Part shown: piece by piece, positions 14,887-22,281 of the stretch | Position numbering within the stretch: position 1 is the stretch's first letter | Layout: each line of letters starts with the position of its first letter | IMG/VR virus record: IMGVR_UViG_3300033388_001380 | Coordinates: 1 to 33,251 of that record | From: a virus | Reading direction: 5' to 3' (one strand) | Length of the DNA stretch: 33,251 nucleotides | The notes under the pieces: generated by a model | The model's input: only the letters and a program-made list of their open reading frames with translations | Databases searched by the model: none | Told to the model about the DNA's origin: nothing | Made by a program: the position numbers and the translations under genes

Positions 14887-15275
14887 TGAAGAAACGAACC
14901 TCACCTAAGAATCTACGCAAGCCAAGAATTATCTCTGGTGGATGGGCATTCTCTGGCGCAGTTACATTGGGCACTATAACTGATGAGTCCGGAATGTATT
15001 TCCAGACTGACACAACTAGTGTCACGTTCCCCTCAGGAACATTTTCTGGATTTCAAGTCGGTGACGTAATAACTATAACAGGTGGACAAGAGGCTAAAAA
15101 GAAAAAGAAAGTTCATGTTGCTCGGCGCCGCAAACAGAATAAAGAAACAACACATACAATTACTGATGTAAGGAGTACTACTATGACTATAGCAGTAAAT
15201 GATTTAGTAACAGCAACAAAGATTTCAGAAACAGGTTGGTCAATACACTCTACAACAGGAACAATTACATTCTGA
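14886..15275 (+). CDS. Small beta-domain protein with a basic insert
   Basis: 129 residues, not a known DNA-metabolism protein. About 25-60 and 85-128 are beta-rich: [16 protein letters not shown], then [15 protein letters not shown] and [14 protein letters not shown]. The same pattern (FYSGQVITIGG, VYEIANDGVTALVITV) occurs in the N-terminal part of the fibre-like product at 29101. Between the two halves is a very basic insert ([17 protein letters not shown]), where the fibre protein has a short turn (SGTTNDG). So this looks like a virion-type domain adapted for DNA or nucleotide-polymer contact, placed between gp46 and PurF. Start by TAATG overlap; its TGA shares an A with the purF ATG. Confidence 0.6.
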   Translation: MKKRTSPKNLRKPRIISGGWAFSGAVTLGTITDESGMYFQTDTTSVTFPSGTFSGFQVGDVITITGGQEAKKKKKVHVARRRKQNKETTHTITDVRSTTMTIAVNDLVTATKISETGWSIHSTTGTITF

Positions 15276-16726
15276 TGTGTGGAGTAGTTGGCATCTTTGG
15301 ACATACGCCCGTAGCGCAACCGTTATACGACGCGCTGACTATGCTACAGCATAGAGGACAAGATGCTGCAGGCATCGTAACGTGTAATGGAGAAGGCTTG
15401 CACACTCGCAAAGGTCGAGGCATGGTACGCGATGTATTTCACACGCGACACATGCGTAGGCTTAAAGGCAACGCAGGCATAGGTCACGTTCGCTATCCGA
15501 CCGCAGGTGCGAAGAAAGCAGGAGAGTCACAACCCTTCTATGTCAACAGTCCTTACGGAATATGTCTAGCACACAATGGCAATCTAGTTAACTATGACGA
15601 TCTATCAGACATGCTAGCAAGCACTGATCTTCGTCACCTCAACAGCAAGAGTGATAGTGAAGTTCTATTGAATGTCTTTGCACATGAATTGCAGAAGATC
15701 GGGCAGCACGGAGTAATGGCTGATCGTATATTCGATGCGGTAACACAACTACACAAGCGAGTCAGTGGTGGCTATGCAGTTGTCTCATTGATAGCGAACA
15801 ATGGGCTTGTTGCTTTTCGTGATCCGAATGGAATTCGTCCTCTTGTGTTAGGCAAGCGTGATGGCACAAGCGGAACTGAATACATGATAGCAAGCGAGAG
15901 TGTTGCGCTTGATGCATTAGACTTTGAACGTGTACGAGATATTACCCCAGGCGAAGCAATCTACATTGACAACAAAGGACGATTACATTCTCAAGTGTGT
16001 ACTAACAAATCAGTATGGTCACCTTGCATCTTTGAGTATGTATATCTTGCAAGACCTGATAGTATGATCGACGGCATATCAGTCTACAAGGCTAGACTAC
16101 GAATGGGCGAGAAACTAGCAGAGAAGATCATACGTGAGAATAAGCATCTCGACATAGATGTTGTCATTCCTATTCCTGATACAAGTCGAACACCTGCTGT
16201 GCAAGTAGCACATGGGCTAGGTGTTAAGTTCAGGGAAGGCTTCATCAAAAACAGATACATACCTCGCACGTTTATCATGCCAGGTCAAGCGATGCGAGAG
16301 AAGTCAGTCAAGCAAAAGCTAAACGCAATTGATTTAGAATTTAAAGACAAGAATGTATTACTCGTTGACGATAGCATTGTGCGTGGCACAACGTCGCGAG
16401 AGATTATAAAAATGGCGCGCAGGGCAGGTGCGAAGAAAGTTTATTTCGCGTCTGCTGCTCCCCCTGTGCGCTATCCTAATGTATACGGAATCAATATGCC
16501 TACATCAAAAGAGTTGATAGCATCTGGTTGCGAGGAGAAGGACGTAGAAGCATTGATCGGTGCTGATTGGCTTGTGTACCAAGACCTAGACGCACTTACG
16601 GAGTCAGTTGTGTATGAAGAAAGCATTGTACGCACCTTTGACACCTCATGCTTCTCTGGTCAGTATGTTACAGGTGATGTGACACCTGAGTATTTGAAGA
16701 AGTTAGCGGAGTCTGGTAGTGGTTGA
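15275..16726 (+). CDS. purF: Amidophosphoribosyltransferase PurF
   Basis: 483 residues, catalysing PRPP + glutamine to phosphoribosylamine, the first committed step of purine synthesis. Start at 15275 makes Met-Cys-Gly, so removal of Met exposes the catalytic Cys as in E. coli PurF; a longer frame from 15236 would bury it. The Ntn glutaminase domain (about 2-235) has [37 protein letters not shown] and [16 protein letters not shown]. The phosphoribosyltransferase domain has [25 protein letters not shown] and the PRPP loop [14 protein letters not shown] (about 361-374). No propeptide and no obvious Fe-S cysteines, so the E. coli type rather than the Bacillus type. Length close to E. coli (505), C-terminus shorter. 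Likely boosts nucleotide supply for phage DNA. Confidence 0.97.
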   Translation: MCGVVGIFGHTPVAQPLYDALTMLQHRGQDAAGIVTCNGEGLHTRKGRGMVRDVFHTRHMRRLKGNAGIGHVRYPTAGAKKAGESQPFYVNSPYGICLAHNGNLVNYDDLSDMLASTDLRHLNSKSDSEVLLNVFAHELQKIGQHGVMADRIFDAVTQLHKRVSGGYAVVSLIANNGLVAFRDPNGIRPLVLGKRDGTSGTEYMIASESVALDALDFERVRDITPGEAIYIDNKGRLHSQVCTNKSVWSPCIFEYVYLARPDSMIDGISVYKARLRMGEKLAEKIIRENKHLDIDVVIPIPDTSRTPAVQVAHGLGVKFREGFIKNRYIPRTFIMPGQAMREKSVKQKLNAIDLEFKDKNVLLVDDSIVRGTTSREIIKMARRAGAKKVYFASAAPPVRYPNVYGINMPTSKELIASGCEEKDVEALIGADWLVYQDLDALTESVVYEESIVRTFDTSCFSGQYVTGDVTPEYLKKLAESGSG

Positions 16727-16970
16727 CAAGAAGACTAAGTTTGTGTTATCATTACAGGGTAAAGAATACGCTGGGCATTTAGATCACTGGTCTGTTGATA
16801 GAGGAGACCTAGCAGGATTAGTTTGTGGAGAGTATCAGTTGACCGCCCGCTGTAGACATTACGAAATTATAAACAACGAGTATGCAATATCTGAACACGC
16901 ATATGTTACACTCGGACAGCAATGTACCCATCAAGAAATAGTAGAAATGTATACTGCAATAGGAACATAA
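16719..16970 (+). CDS. Hypothetical small protein
   Basis: 83 residues from a GTG start that overlaps the purF end by eight bases. Beta-rich, with four cysteines (Cys36, Cys45, Cys69 plus aromatic/His residues around CRHYE and QQCTHQE), which could bind a metal, though the spacing is irregular. Not recognised. Its stop overlaps the nuclease start (TAATG). Confidence 0.55.
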   Translation: MVDKKTKFVLSLQGKEYAGHLDHWSVDRGDLAGLVCGEYQLTARCRHYEIINNEYAISEHAYVTLGQQCTHQEIVEMYTAIGT

Positions 16971-17479
16971 TGGCTAAGAAAGTAAACGGAAAACAGAAAG
17001 GCAACAGATTTGAGAGAGACATAGCTAATATGTTCTCTGAACGCTTTGCTGAGTACACAGGAATAGAACAAAGCTTCCGACGAAACCCTGATAGTGGTAG
17101 CTTTTTCGGAGGCAAGAACGTAGCTCGCGCAGAAACACATGACACTGATTGGGCAGTCTATGGCGATCTGATTTGTCCGAAAGCATTTCGATTCGTTGTC
17201 GAGTGTAAGAACTATAAGAAGCCGCCTACATTCAAATCTCTAATAGAAGATAATGTTTCTGAATGGGACGGTTGGCTTGAGCAAGTGCGCGCAGACGCAA
17301 GAGCATGTGGAAAGTATCCGATGCTCATTATCAAATACAATAACGTACCAACATTTGTGTTGTTGAATTGGTCTGATCTTGACCGAGAATACGTAATTGA
17401 ATACGGTGGGGCAAAGGTATTTCCGATTGCTAAAGTACTTGAGGAAGACGATCCATTCTTCTTTGACACTACAGCATAA
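16970..17479 (+). CDS. PD-(D/E)XK nuclease, Holliday-junction-resolvase-like
   Basis: 169 residues. The start at 16970 follows a TAATG overlap and gives [20 protein letters not shown], the usual entry of Hjc/RecB-like nucleases (Glu15). The catalytic set is completed by Asp66 (VYGDLI) and the FVVECKNYKK strand (Glu78, Lys80). Such enzymes cleave branched DNA or junctions, which fits the gp46/gp47 genes in the same operon; T4 uses the unrelated endonuclease VII. Specificity (junction, flap or a restriction-type site) cannot be read from sequence. The last codons contain the -35 box of the next promoter. Confidence 0.75.
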   Translation: MAKKVNGKQKGNRFERDIANMFSERFAEYTGIEQSFRRNPDSGSFFGGKNVARAETHDTDWAVYGDLICPKAFRFVVECKNYKKPPTFKSLIEDNVSEWDGWLEQVRADARACGKYPMLIIKYNNVPTFVLLNWSDLDREYVIEYGGAKVFPIAKVLEEDDPFFFDTTA

Positions 17480-17491
17480 ATTTGCTATATA
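17463..17491 (+). promoter_or_regulatory. Consensus-like sigma70 promoter of the gene-free region
   Basis: TTGACA (17463-17468), a 17-base spacer and TATATA (17486-17491), followed by a second overlapping TATAAG. The -35 box lies in the last codons of the nuclease gene, and transcription should start near 17498, in DNA with no gene on the + strand. It is among the strongest host-type promoters in the window. Confidence 0.7.
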
Positions 17492-17497
17492 TAAGTA

Positions 17498-17969
17498 TAA
17501 ACAAAAACAAATCATCATAGTAAGTAACATCAAGGCGAACATCATGGAACACACTAGACAGTACAACCTACATACTAGCCTTGTCGGAGAGACCCTCCTT
17601 CCTTGAGTGCGCGCTCGCGCATAGATACTGGAACGCTAGACAATTAAATAACGATGATGCTCTGAGAAACAGTCAACATCAGCTTGTGCAGCCTTAGATA
17701 AGTTGTATGGGTCGCGGAATTCTACAGTAACGAGTAGACGGTTCAATTAAGTGGTCAATGATTCCCGCCACGCATTCAGTTTTGATCTAATGGCGACGCT
17801 AAACTATCAAGCGTTAGCTGTGGGACTGCTTGCGTAAGCGGTTCTATGGCTTTACTAACCATCAATATAGAAAAGCTTAATCCAGAAGAAAAACTAGACA
17901 AGAGTTTTAGAACGAAGTGAAACGGAGTGAGAAAACTTGAAGTCTTCGAAGCTTTAGCTTCGGCTTAAG
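17498..17969 (+). ncRNA. Candidate structured non-coding RNA of about 470 nt
   Basis: No gene fits in 17480-17969 on either strand; all frames have frequent stops. Many local helices can be drawn: GGAG/CTCC (17586-17598), the palindrome TGCGCGCTCGCGCA (17608-17621), TGATG/CATCA (17655-17681) with inner CTG/CAG, GCGGAAT/ATTcCCGC (17714-17768) closing over TCTAC/GTAGA (17721-17738), ACGCT/AGCGT (17796-17814), ACTGCTT-GCGT-AAGCGGT (17825-17842) inside GTTAG/CTAAC (17813-17859), and CAAG..TTTT/AAAACTTG (17899-17939). A strong promoter precedes it and a hairpin ends it. A 20-codon reading frame at 17544-17606 could be a leader peptide. It does not match tRNA, tmRNA or RNase P signatures that I can recall. 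Confidence 0.5.
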
Positions 17970-17971
17970 TT
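17934..17971. terminator. Hairpin between convergent transcripts
   Basis: CGAAGC (17947-17952), loop TTTA, GCTTCG (17957-17962), extended by AACTT..AAG on the left and CTTaAGTT on the right. It lies exactly between the + strand transcript from 17498 and the end of the - strand gene at 17970. On the - strand it is followed by CAAGTTTTCTC; on the + strand by TTACTTCTTCTTT. Likely a bidirectional terminator, though the T-tracts are interrupted. Confidence 0.6.
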
Positions 17972-18218
17972 ACTTCTTCTTTAGAGACTGTGCTGCTAAG
18001 TGTGCAGCTTCTAGTAGTTCGCTGTCTTCCCCTAAGTGTTCTTCTAAGTTCTCTAGGAAAGACTTCATGCTTATCATCTTGCCTGTGCCAGAACATAAAG
18101 GACAAGTATAAAAGCCGCCAATTGGTCGCATGGCATCAGGAAGGCCAAGCGTTGGAGAATCAACGTGACATTGGCCGCTGCCTTGACAGCGACAGCATGT
18201 ATCATATTCATTTGACAT
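17970..18218 (-). CDS. DnaJ-type zinc-finger protein
   Basis: 82 residues. Two CxxCxGxG-type motifs, CCRCQGSG (about 8-15) and CPLCSGTG (about 39-46), as in the cysteine-rich domain of DnaJ; here a single pair makes one zinc site. No J-domain is present. The C-terminal half is a charged helix. Small DnaJ-finger proteins are common in phages and may act in protein-protein contacts. The start at 18218 overlaps the end of the upstream gene by 11 bases. Last gene of the gp26 operon. Confidence 0.7.
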   Translation of the reverse strand: MSNEYDTCCRCQGSGQCHVDSPTLGLPDAMRPIGGFYTCPLCSGTGKMISMKSFLENLEEHLGEDSELLEAAHLAAQSLKKK

Positions 18219-18534
18219 GATCTTCTGGTGGAGTAATCACATTTCCAATTGATAATACACGACGCACAATGCAAGCATCTTCTAGTAGGTCTAGTCGTGC
18301 AAGGAAGCACTTAGTTGAGTATCCTGTTACGTCATGTGTTTCAAACGTCAAAGGATCCATTACGGAAGACGTTGTTAGTTCAGGTGATACTTCTCTGTAA
18401 TGTAATTTAAAAGACTTAGTTGTTTCAGTAACATCTGAAGCAAGATCAATTGTCACGTTATCGTGATGCATTTTAATCTCATTGAGAATTCCTTGCGGAA
18501 CTTCTGTCAATACGCTTTGGTCAAGATTTGTCAT
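18208..18534 (-). CDS. Hypothetical protein
   Basis: 108 residues from ATG 18534, one base after the upstream stop and with GGGGGAAATAAA before it; an in-frame ATG at 18576 would overlap the upstream gene by 41 bases and is less likely. Beta-rich, acidic (TIDLASDVTETTKSFKLHYR, LARLDLLEDACIVRRVL). Not recognised. Position in the operon behind gp26 suggests a tail or baseplate accessory role, but this is inference. Confidence 0.6.
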   Translation of the reverse strand: MTNLDQSVLTEVPQGILNEIKMHHDNVTIDLASDVTETTKSFKLHYREVSPELTTSSVMDPLTFETHDVTGYSTKCFLARLDLLEDACIVRRVLSIGNVITPPEDHVK

Positions 18535-18535
18535 T

Positions 18536-19096
18536 TTATTTCCCCCATGGTCTGCGATTATATATGCGTAGGACACGCTTGATCCAATCTTCTGGATACT
18601 GATCTACTACATCAGCAGTCATACATAGGCGTACAGCTACAATAGTAGGGCCGACTGTATCAACAGAAATAACGCCTGCGAACTTTTGGAAGTGCATTGT
18701 AGCCATAGCTGAGATACGTAGTTCAATGTCACCGCGTAGATTATCATTGAGGACTTTCTTGCCGTCTTCGATATGATGATGTGCAGCCCACTTAATAGCA
18801 CCTTTCATAACAACTACGTCTGTAGTCAATGCTTCGCCATATAGTTCGCCAGTATAGATTACACCTGATCGTGAGTCGCCACTTTCAACTGTGAACTCTT
18901 GCAGTGGATACGTTAAGTTGCCTAGTGCAAACGGCGCCCATTTAATACTTTGAAAGTCAAGCAATCGTGATGTACTGTAAACCCAATTGTACTTCGGGTA
19001 CAGTTCATATGCTACTTCGTCGTTAAGCGGAATGTCTACGTTTGTTTCAACGTCCGCAAATATTGTGTCTTTTGTGTCTATTCCTAAGAATGTCAT
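18536..19096 (-). CDS. Hypothetical protein, possible virion assembly role
   Basis: 186 residues, mixed alpha/beta. Conspicuous segments are NDEVAYELYPKYNWVYSTSR, IKWAPFALGNLTYPLQEF and a C-terminal YPEDWIKRVLRIYNRRPWGK. No transmembrane or catalytic motif. It follows the gp26 frameshift extension by 13 bases (AAGAGGTAAACACACATG, ribosome-binding site AAGAGG), within the same late operon, so a tail/baseplate role is plausible. Family not recognised. Confidence 0.65.
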   Translation of the reverse strand: MTFLGIDTKDTIFADVETNVDIPLNDEVAYELYPKYNWVYSTSRLLDFQSIKWAPFALGNLTYPLQEFTVESGDSRSGVIYTGELYGEALTTDVVVMKGAIKWAAHHHIEDGKKVLNDNLRGDIELRISAMATMHFQKFAGVISVDTVGPTIVAVRLCMTADVVDQYPEDWIKRVLRIYNRRPWGK

Positions 19097-19109
19097 GTGT
19101 GTTTACCTC

Positions 19110-19343
19110 TTACATTGATTTCTTGCCAGTCTGTGCTTCTTCTCTTTCTTTGTATATCTTGTTAATGTATGTTATCATCTTATTTCGCTGCCTAGGACTC
19201 ATTCCCCAAGCTTCGTTCCATGTAACGCCTTTCATGTGATAGCAAAGTTCAATACATCCCTGCTCAATAGCATCCATATCTTTCCGAAGCTGTTGTAAAT
19301 GGTCCCTGATCTCCTCGGGTTCTGCTAGTGATAGAAACCTTAT
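19110..19343 (-). CDS. Frameshift extension of gp26 (gp26'), 77 codons in the -1 frame
   Basis: In the -1 frame, the reading frame stays open from the last codon of gp26 to TAA at 19110-19112. It begins ATA AGG after the slippery site and encodes IRFLSLAEPEEIRDHLQQLR, then KDMDAIEQGCIELCYHMKG and VTWNEAWGMSPRQRNKMITY, ending KKSM. A shift would give a 361-residue gp26-gp26' fusion. Helical, with the VTWNEAWGMSPRQR pattern reminiscent of C-terminal domains of tail assembly chaperones. An ATG at 19275-19277 with GGAAAG three bases before it could alternatively start a separate 55-residue protein. Confidence 0.65.
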   Translation of the reverse strand: MRFLSLAEPEEIRDHLQQLRKDMDAIEQGCIELCYHMKGVTWNEAWGMSPRQRNKMITYINKIYKEREEAQTGKKSM

Positions 19344-20194
19344 AAAAAATTTACAGGATTAAATTCAATCGGCGCTTCCCATTTATGTCCACAGGTTGTG
19401 CAAACAGCATCTAGTGTTTTTGCTATACCTATCTTATTAATATCGCTGATCTTACTATCTATGAGATCAACTGTAGACTTGTCTATGTTCTTAATAAAAT
19501 CTGAAATCTGTTTCTTATTAGTGACTGTCTGTATTTCATCTTCTGCGTCTGTAAACACAATCTTGTCAATTGCCGCTTCAATTACTTCAAAATTCAATTT
19601 TGTTAGTGCTTTGAATACTTGAGCCAATAATGTCATTTGCGTTTCATCAGTTAACGAAGGATTAGTCATTGCTCTCTGTATTTTAGCATTCTCAAACGCT
19701 GCTTTATTTTGACGAGTTGTTGTGTCAAATGATCCTGGTTTGAGATATACTGTCAAATTGTTAGGTAGTACTACTTCGTATGTTTCGTCAAGTGTTTCTG
19801 TGTCATTGAGTAGCATTTCGAGATTCAAAGCGAATTCGTTTTTAGCTTTACATTCCACATTAGGACATTCTAGTTCCATAGAAGCTTCATCACCATACGA
19901 TGCTTCTCTAATTGCAATCATTAGTGCATCAATATCACAAGCTAATAGTTTTTTGGGTTTCTTGATGCCGCTAACACAACTAGTAATTACGTCTACAATT
20001 GCCTTTCCAGATAGTAATGCATCTGGATTCTTAAGAGTAATCTCATCTGCGGCAGTCATAGCCATAACTGCAAGTTCACCATTGTCTAGAAACTCAACAA
20101 CATCATCGTCGTAATAGTGTCCCCTAGACGGTAGTTGTATGAAAGCTGTCTCCTTGCGATAAAACTGCTGTAGTGGATTTGCTTTTGTGTTCAT
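19340..20194 (-). CDS. 26: Baseplate hub/tail assembly protein gp26-like
   Basis: 284 residues, resembling the T4 baseplate protein family that includes gp26. Recognisable parts: FIQLPSRGHYYDDDVVEF (about 18-35), EITLKNPDALLSG (51-63), KLLACDIDALMIAIREASYG (82-101), and two metal-like pairs, CPNVEC (110-115) and CTTCGHKWEAP near the C-terminus. T4 gp26 is about 208 residues. Ribosome-binding site is AGGGG seven bases before the ATG; a late octamer lies at 20255-20262. It stands next to the tape measure gene but diverges from it. The 3' end carries a predicted -1 frameshift site, so two products are expected, as for tail assembly chaperones. Confidence 0.75.
   Translation of the reverse strand: MNTKANPLQQFYRKETAFIQLPSRGHYYDDDVVEFLDNGELAVMAMTAADEITLKNPDALLSGKAIVDVITSCVSGIKKPKKLLACDIDALMIAIREASYGDEASMELECPNVECKAKNEFALNLEMLLNDTETLDETYEVVLPNNLTVYLKPGSFDTTTRQNKAAFENAKIQRAMTNPSLTDETQMTLLAQVFKALTKLNFEVIEAAIDKIVFTDAEDEIQTVTNKKQISDFIKNIDKSTVDLIDSKISDINKIGIAKTLDAVCTTCGHKWEAPIEFNPVNFL
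19343..19349 (-). promoter_or_regulatory. Predicted -1 ribosomal frameshift site (U UUU UUA)
   Basis: The gp26 codons AAT TTT TTA TAA contain U UUU UUA in the correct register for a -1 slip, directly before the stop. A second X XXY YYZ heptamer, A AAU UUU, overlaps it one codon earlier. Three bases downstream, GGTTTCT can pair with AGAACC (19315-19338 region), a possible stimulatory stem. The stop codon next to the slip site should itself favour pausing. Confidence 0.6.
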
Positions 20195-20217
20195 CTAAAA
20201 ACCCCTTATAATACTGT

Positions 20218-20225
20218 GATAAATA
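20218..20225 (+). promoter_or_regulatory. Late promoter octamer GATAAATA for the tape measure gene
   Basis: GATAAATA, 63 bases before the GTG at 20289. It faces the - strand octamer at 20255-20262, so the two late transcripts overlap by roughly 20-25 bases at their 5' ends. Confidence 0.65.
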
Positions 20226-20254
20226 AGAGTATAGAAATACTCTAATTATATCAG

Positions 20255-20262
20255 TATTTATC
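20255..20262 (-). promoter_or_regulatory. Late promoter octamer GATAAATA for the gp26 operon
   Basis: Reads GATAAATA on the - strand, 60 bases before the gp26 ATG at 20194. It implies late expression of gp26 and the three genes behind it. Confidence 0.65.
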
Positions 20263-20288
20263 TATAAAATTGTGAGGGGTTTTAAAGC

Positions 20289-22250
20289 GTGGCTGACATT
20301 GGTAGTGAAGTCGAAGTAACTGGAAGTATTTACGGGCCGTGGGCATCTGAGAAGACGCTCGCTGATCTCCTTGACACTATAAAAGACCTTGTCGGCACAA
20401 GTGAAGAACAAAAGAAGTTACTTCAGCGCCAAGCCACAGAGATGAAGAATACTGGTAAAGTATCTTCTGGTGGTGCAGCAGGCAGCCCCAAGGGAGCAAA
20501 AGAAGTTCAGTCTGCTACCAAGATAATGACTACTGGCCTCAAAGAATCAGGTCAATCAGCATTAGAATCGGCAGCAGGATTCGATGAGCTTAACAGTGGA
20601 CCACTAAAATCATTCGGCAAGTCACTTAAGAACGCATCTCCTGCATTTAAAGGAATGCTCGTCGGCGTTGGTCTAGTTGCTGGAGCTATAGGTAAGTACA
20701 TCAAGTCAGTCAACCAGAGTGTTACTGTCTTGCGCGGCCTAGCAGACTCAGGTGTTGGATTCTCAGGTAGCTTCGTAGAAGTATCAGGCGCACTAGCTAC
20801 TACAGGTCTAACACTTGAACACTTCGGTGAGATGGCAGATAAGTATGCTAGAGTCATGGGTCAAAATGGTCTTCAAGGTCTGCTTAATCTTACTACTGCA
20901 ACAGAAGACGCTGCAGGCGGCTTCTCTCGATTCGGACTAACAACGGCAGAAGCAACAGAGTACGCAGCAGAATATCTCGATCAACAGAGAATGGCAGGTG
21001 TATTTGGCAAGGCAAATGACGCTAATCAAGCAGCAGCATTACAGAAAAACATTGAACGCTTGACATCTTACTCAAAAGTACTGAATGTCTCACGTAAAGA
21101 CTTACAAGATGCTTCAAGAGAAATGTTGAGTAATGCTGATCTACAAGCAGAATTGTTTAGCATGGCTCCGAAAGAACGAGCAGCAGCACAAGCAGCCTTC
21201 ACAGAAACAGCACAATCGTTTGCTGCAATGGGTCCTGCGGGGCTTGAAATGGGCAAGCTATTTACCGACATCGCTGCATCTCCTGTAGCAGAAGCGTCAG
21301 ATGGATTTCAACAGCTAGCTAATGCAGGTCTCGGTGATCTAGCAGCACGCATGGTTAAGCTTGCAGAAGCTAACAAAGCAGGCGAAGGCGCATCAGTCGA
21401 ACAGCTAATGGCAATGGCTAATCTTACACAAGCAGAAAAAGACCAACTAGCTGCGTTACGTCTAGCTGGTGGTGAGATTAAGAATACAGCCGTAATGGTT
21501 TCATCGTTCGGCCAAGCACAAGCAGAAGCAGTCGTGTCAATGGAAGAACATCGCAAGAAGGCAAAAGAACAAGGTAAGTCTATGGAAGAATACATGAAAA
21601 CCGTAGATGACAATGCAGCAGCACAAGCACACCTACAAGATGAACTATCGAAGTTTGAAGCTACTGCTGAGTACGGTATGGTCAAAGCATTCTCTACACT
21701 CTTAGGCGGCAAAGGCACAGAAGCAGTTAATATGGCTGCGGATGCGCTAGGAGTATTGAATGACAAAGCACGTACATTCATCGACGGCCCTATGGTTGAT
21801 GGCATTGAAGCATTCAAAGACAAAGCTATGGAAATTTGGGGCGTATTGAAAGAAATCTTTGCTGACTTAGGTGAAGTAATAAAACCGATAATTGGATTCT
21901 TTAGACGAGCAGGTGAAGTTATCAATGATATGATTCAAGGTATAATGCTGGGGTGGGATAGTTTAGCTGCATGGATTAAAGATGTAACTGGTGGAATAGT
22001 AGATTTAACTGGTGGCGGCGGCGAGGTTACAGAACCTACGATGGCTACTGTTAAAGGCGCAACTCATATGACAGATGAAGGCCAGCGCAACAGGTTTGCA
22101 AGATCACAACTAGCAGCAGGCGAAGCAACAGGCGCAGATGATGATGTTATGGTCGCGCTAAGAGAAATCATTGCCAACACATCTGAAGGTGCTAGACAAA
22201 CGAAGAAAGTCGCAAATGCTACAAAGGGCGGAGCTCTCAGCGAAACATAA
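20289..22250 (+). CDS. 29: Tail tape measure protein, gp29-like
   Basis: 653 residues, starting at GTG 20289 (AGGGG nine bases before). Features expected of a tape measure: long, alanine-rich, predicted almost wholly helical, with hydrophobic segments (MLVGVGLVAGAIGKYI, about 119-134; and IWGVLKEIFADLGEVIKPII, about 515-535) and Gln/Ala/Glu-rich helices (KERAAAQAAFTETAQSFAAM). T4 gp29 (590 residues) sets tail length at the hub. The C-terminus is flexible and glycine-rich (VDLTGGGGEV) then helical. Identification rests on composition and on the gp26 neighbour, not on a diagnostic motif. Confidence 0.7.
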   Translation: MADIGSEVEVTGSIYGPWASEKTLADLLDTIKDLVGTSEEQKKLLQRQATEMKNTGKVSSGGAAGSPKGAKEVQSATKIMTTGLKESGQSALESAAGFDELNSGPLKSFGKSLKNASPAFKGMLVGVGLVAGAIGKYIKSVNQSVTVLRGLADSGVGFSGSFVEVSGALATTGLTLEHFGEMADKYARVMGQNGLQGLLNLTTATEDAAGGFSRFGLTTAEATEYAAEYLDQQRMAGVFGKANDANQAAALQKNIERLTSYSKVLNVSRKDLQDASREMLSNADLQAELFSMAPKERAAAQAAFTETAQSFAAMGPAGLEMGKLFTDIAASPVAEASDGFQQLANAGLGDLAARMVKLAEANKAGEGASVEQLMAMANLTQAEKDQLAALRLAGGEIKNTAVMVSSFGQAQAEAVVSMEEHRKKAKEQGKSMEEYMKTVDDNAAAQAHLQDELSKFEATAEYGMVKAFSTLLGGKGTEAVNMAADALGVLNDKARTFIDGPMVDGIEAFKDKAMEIWGVLKEIFADLGEVIKPIIGFFRRAGEVINDMIQGIMLGWDSLAAWIKDVTGGIVDLTGGGGEVTEPTMATVKGATHMTDEGQRNRFARSQLAAGEATGADDDVMVALREIIANTSEGARQTKKVANATKGGALSET

Positions 22251-22281
22251 CCAAACATGTCAGGAAAAACTCTTAGTTGTT

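Larger units (their letters stand above)
20198..20283. repeat. Imperfect inverted repeat of the divergent late promoter region
   Basis: The 86-base intergenic region reads similarly from both ends: AAAACCCCT (20198-20206) mirrors AGGGGTTTT (20275-20283), GATAAATA at 20218-20225 mirrors TATTTATC at 20255-20262, and AGAGTAT (20226-20232) mirrors ATACTCT (20237-20243) across a four-base loop. Each arm therefore holds a late promoter for the opposite side's gene and a ribosome-binding site for its own. Confidence 0.75.

Noticed and set aside
15236-15274. Longer PurF start
   Set aside because: It would place 13 residues before the catalytic Cys, overlap the preceding gene and lack a processing site; the ATG at 15275 gives the normal Met-Cys start.
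17498-17969. tmRNA, tRNA cluster or RNase P RNA in the gene-free region
   Set aside because: No cloverleaf, no GGTTCGA-type T-loop in the right setting, no CCA end, no tag frame ending in an Ala-Ala stop, and no RNase P conserved core. The region is kept as an unassigned RNA candidate only.
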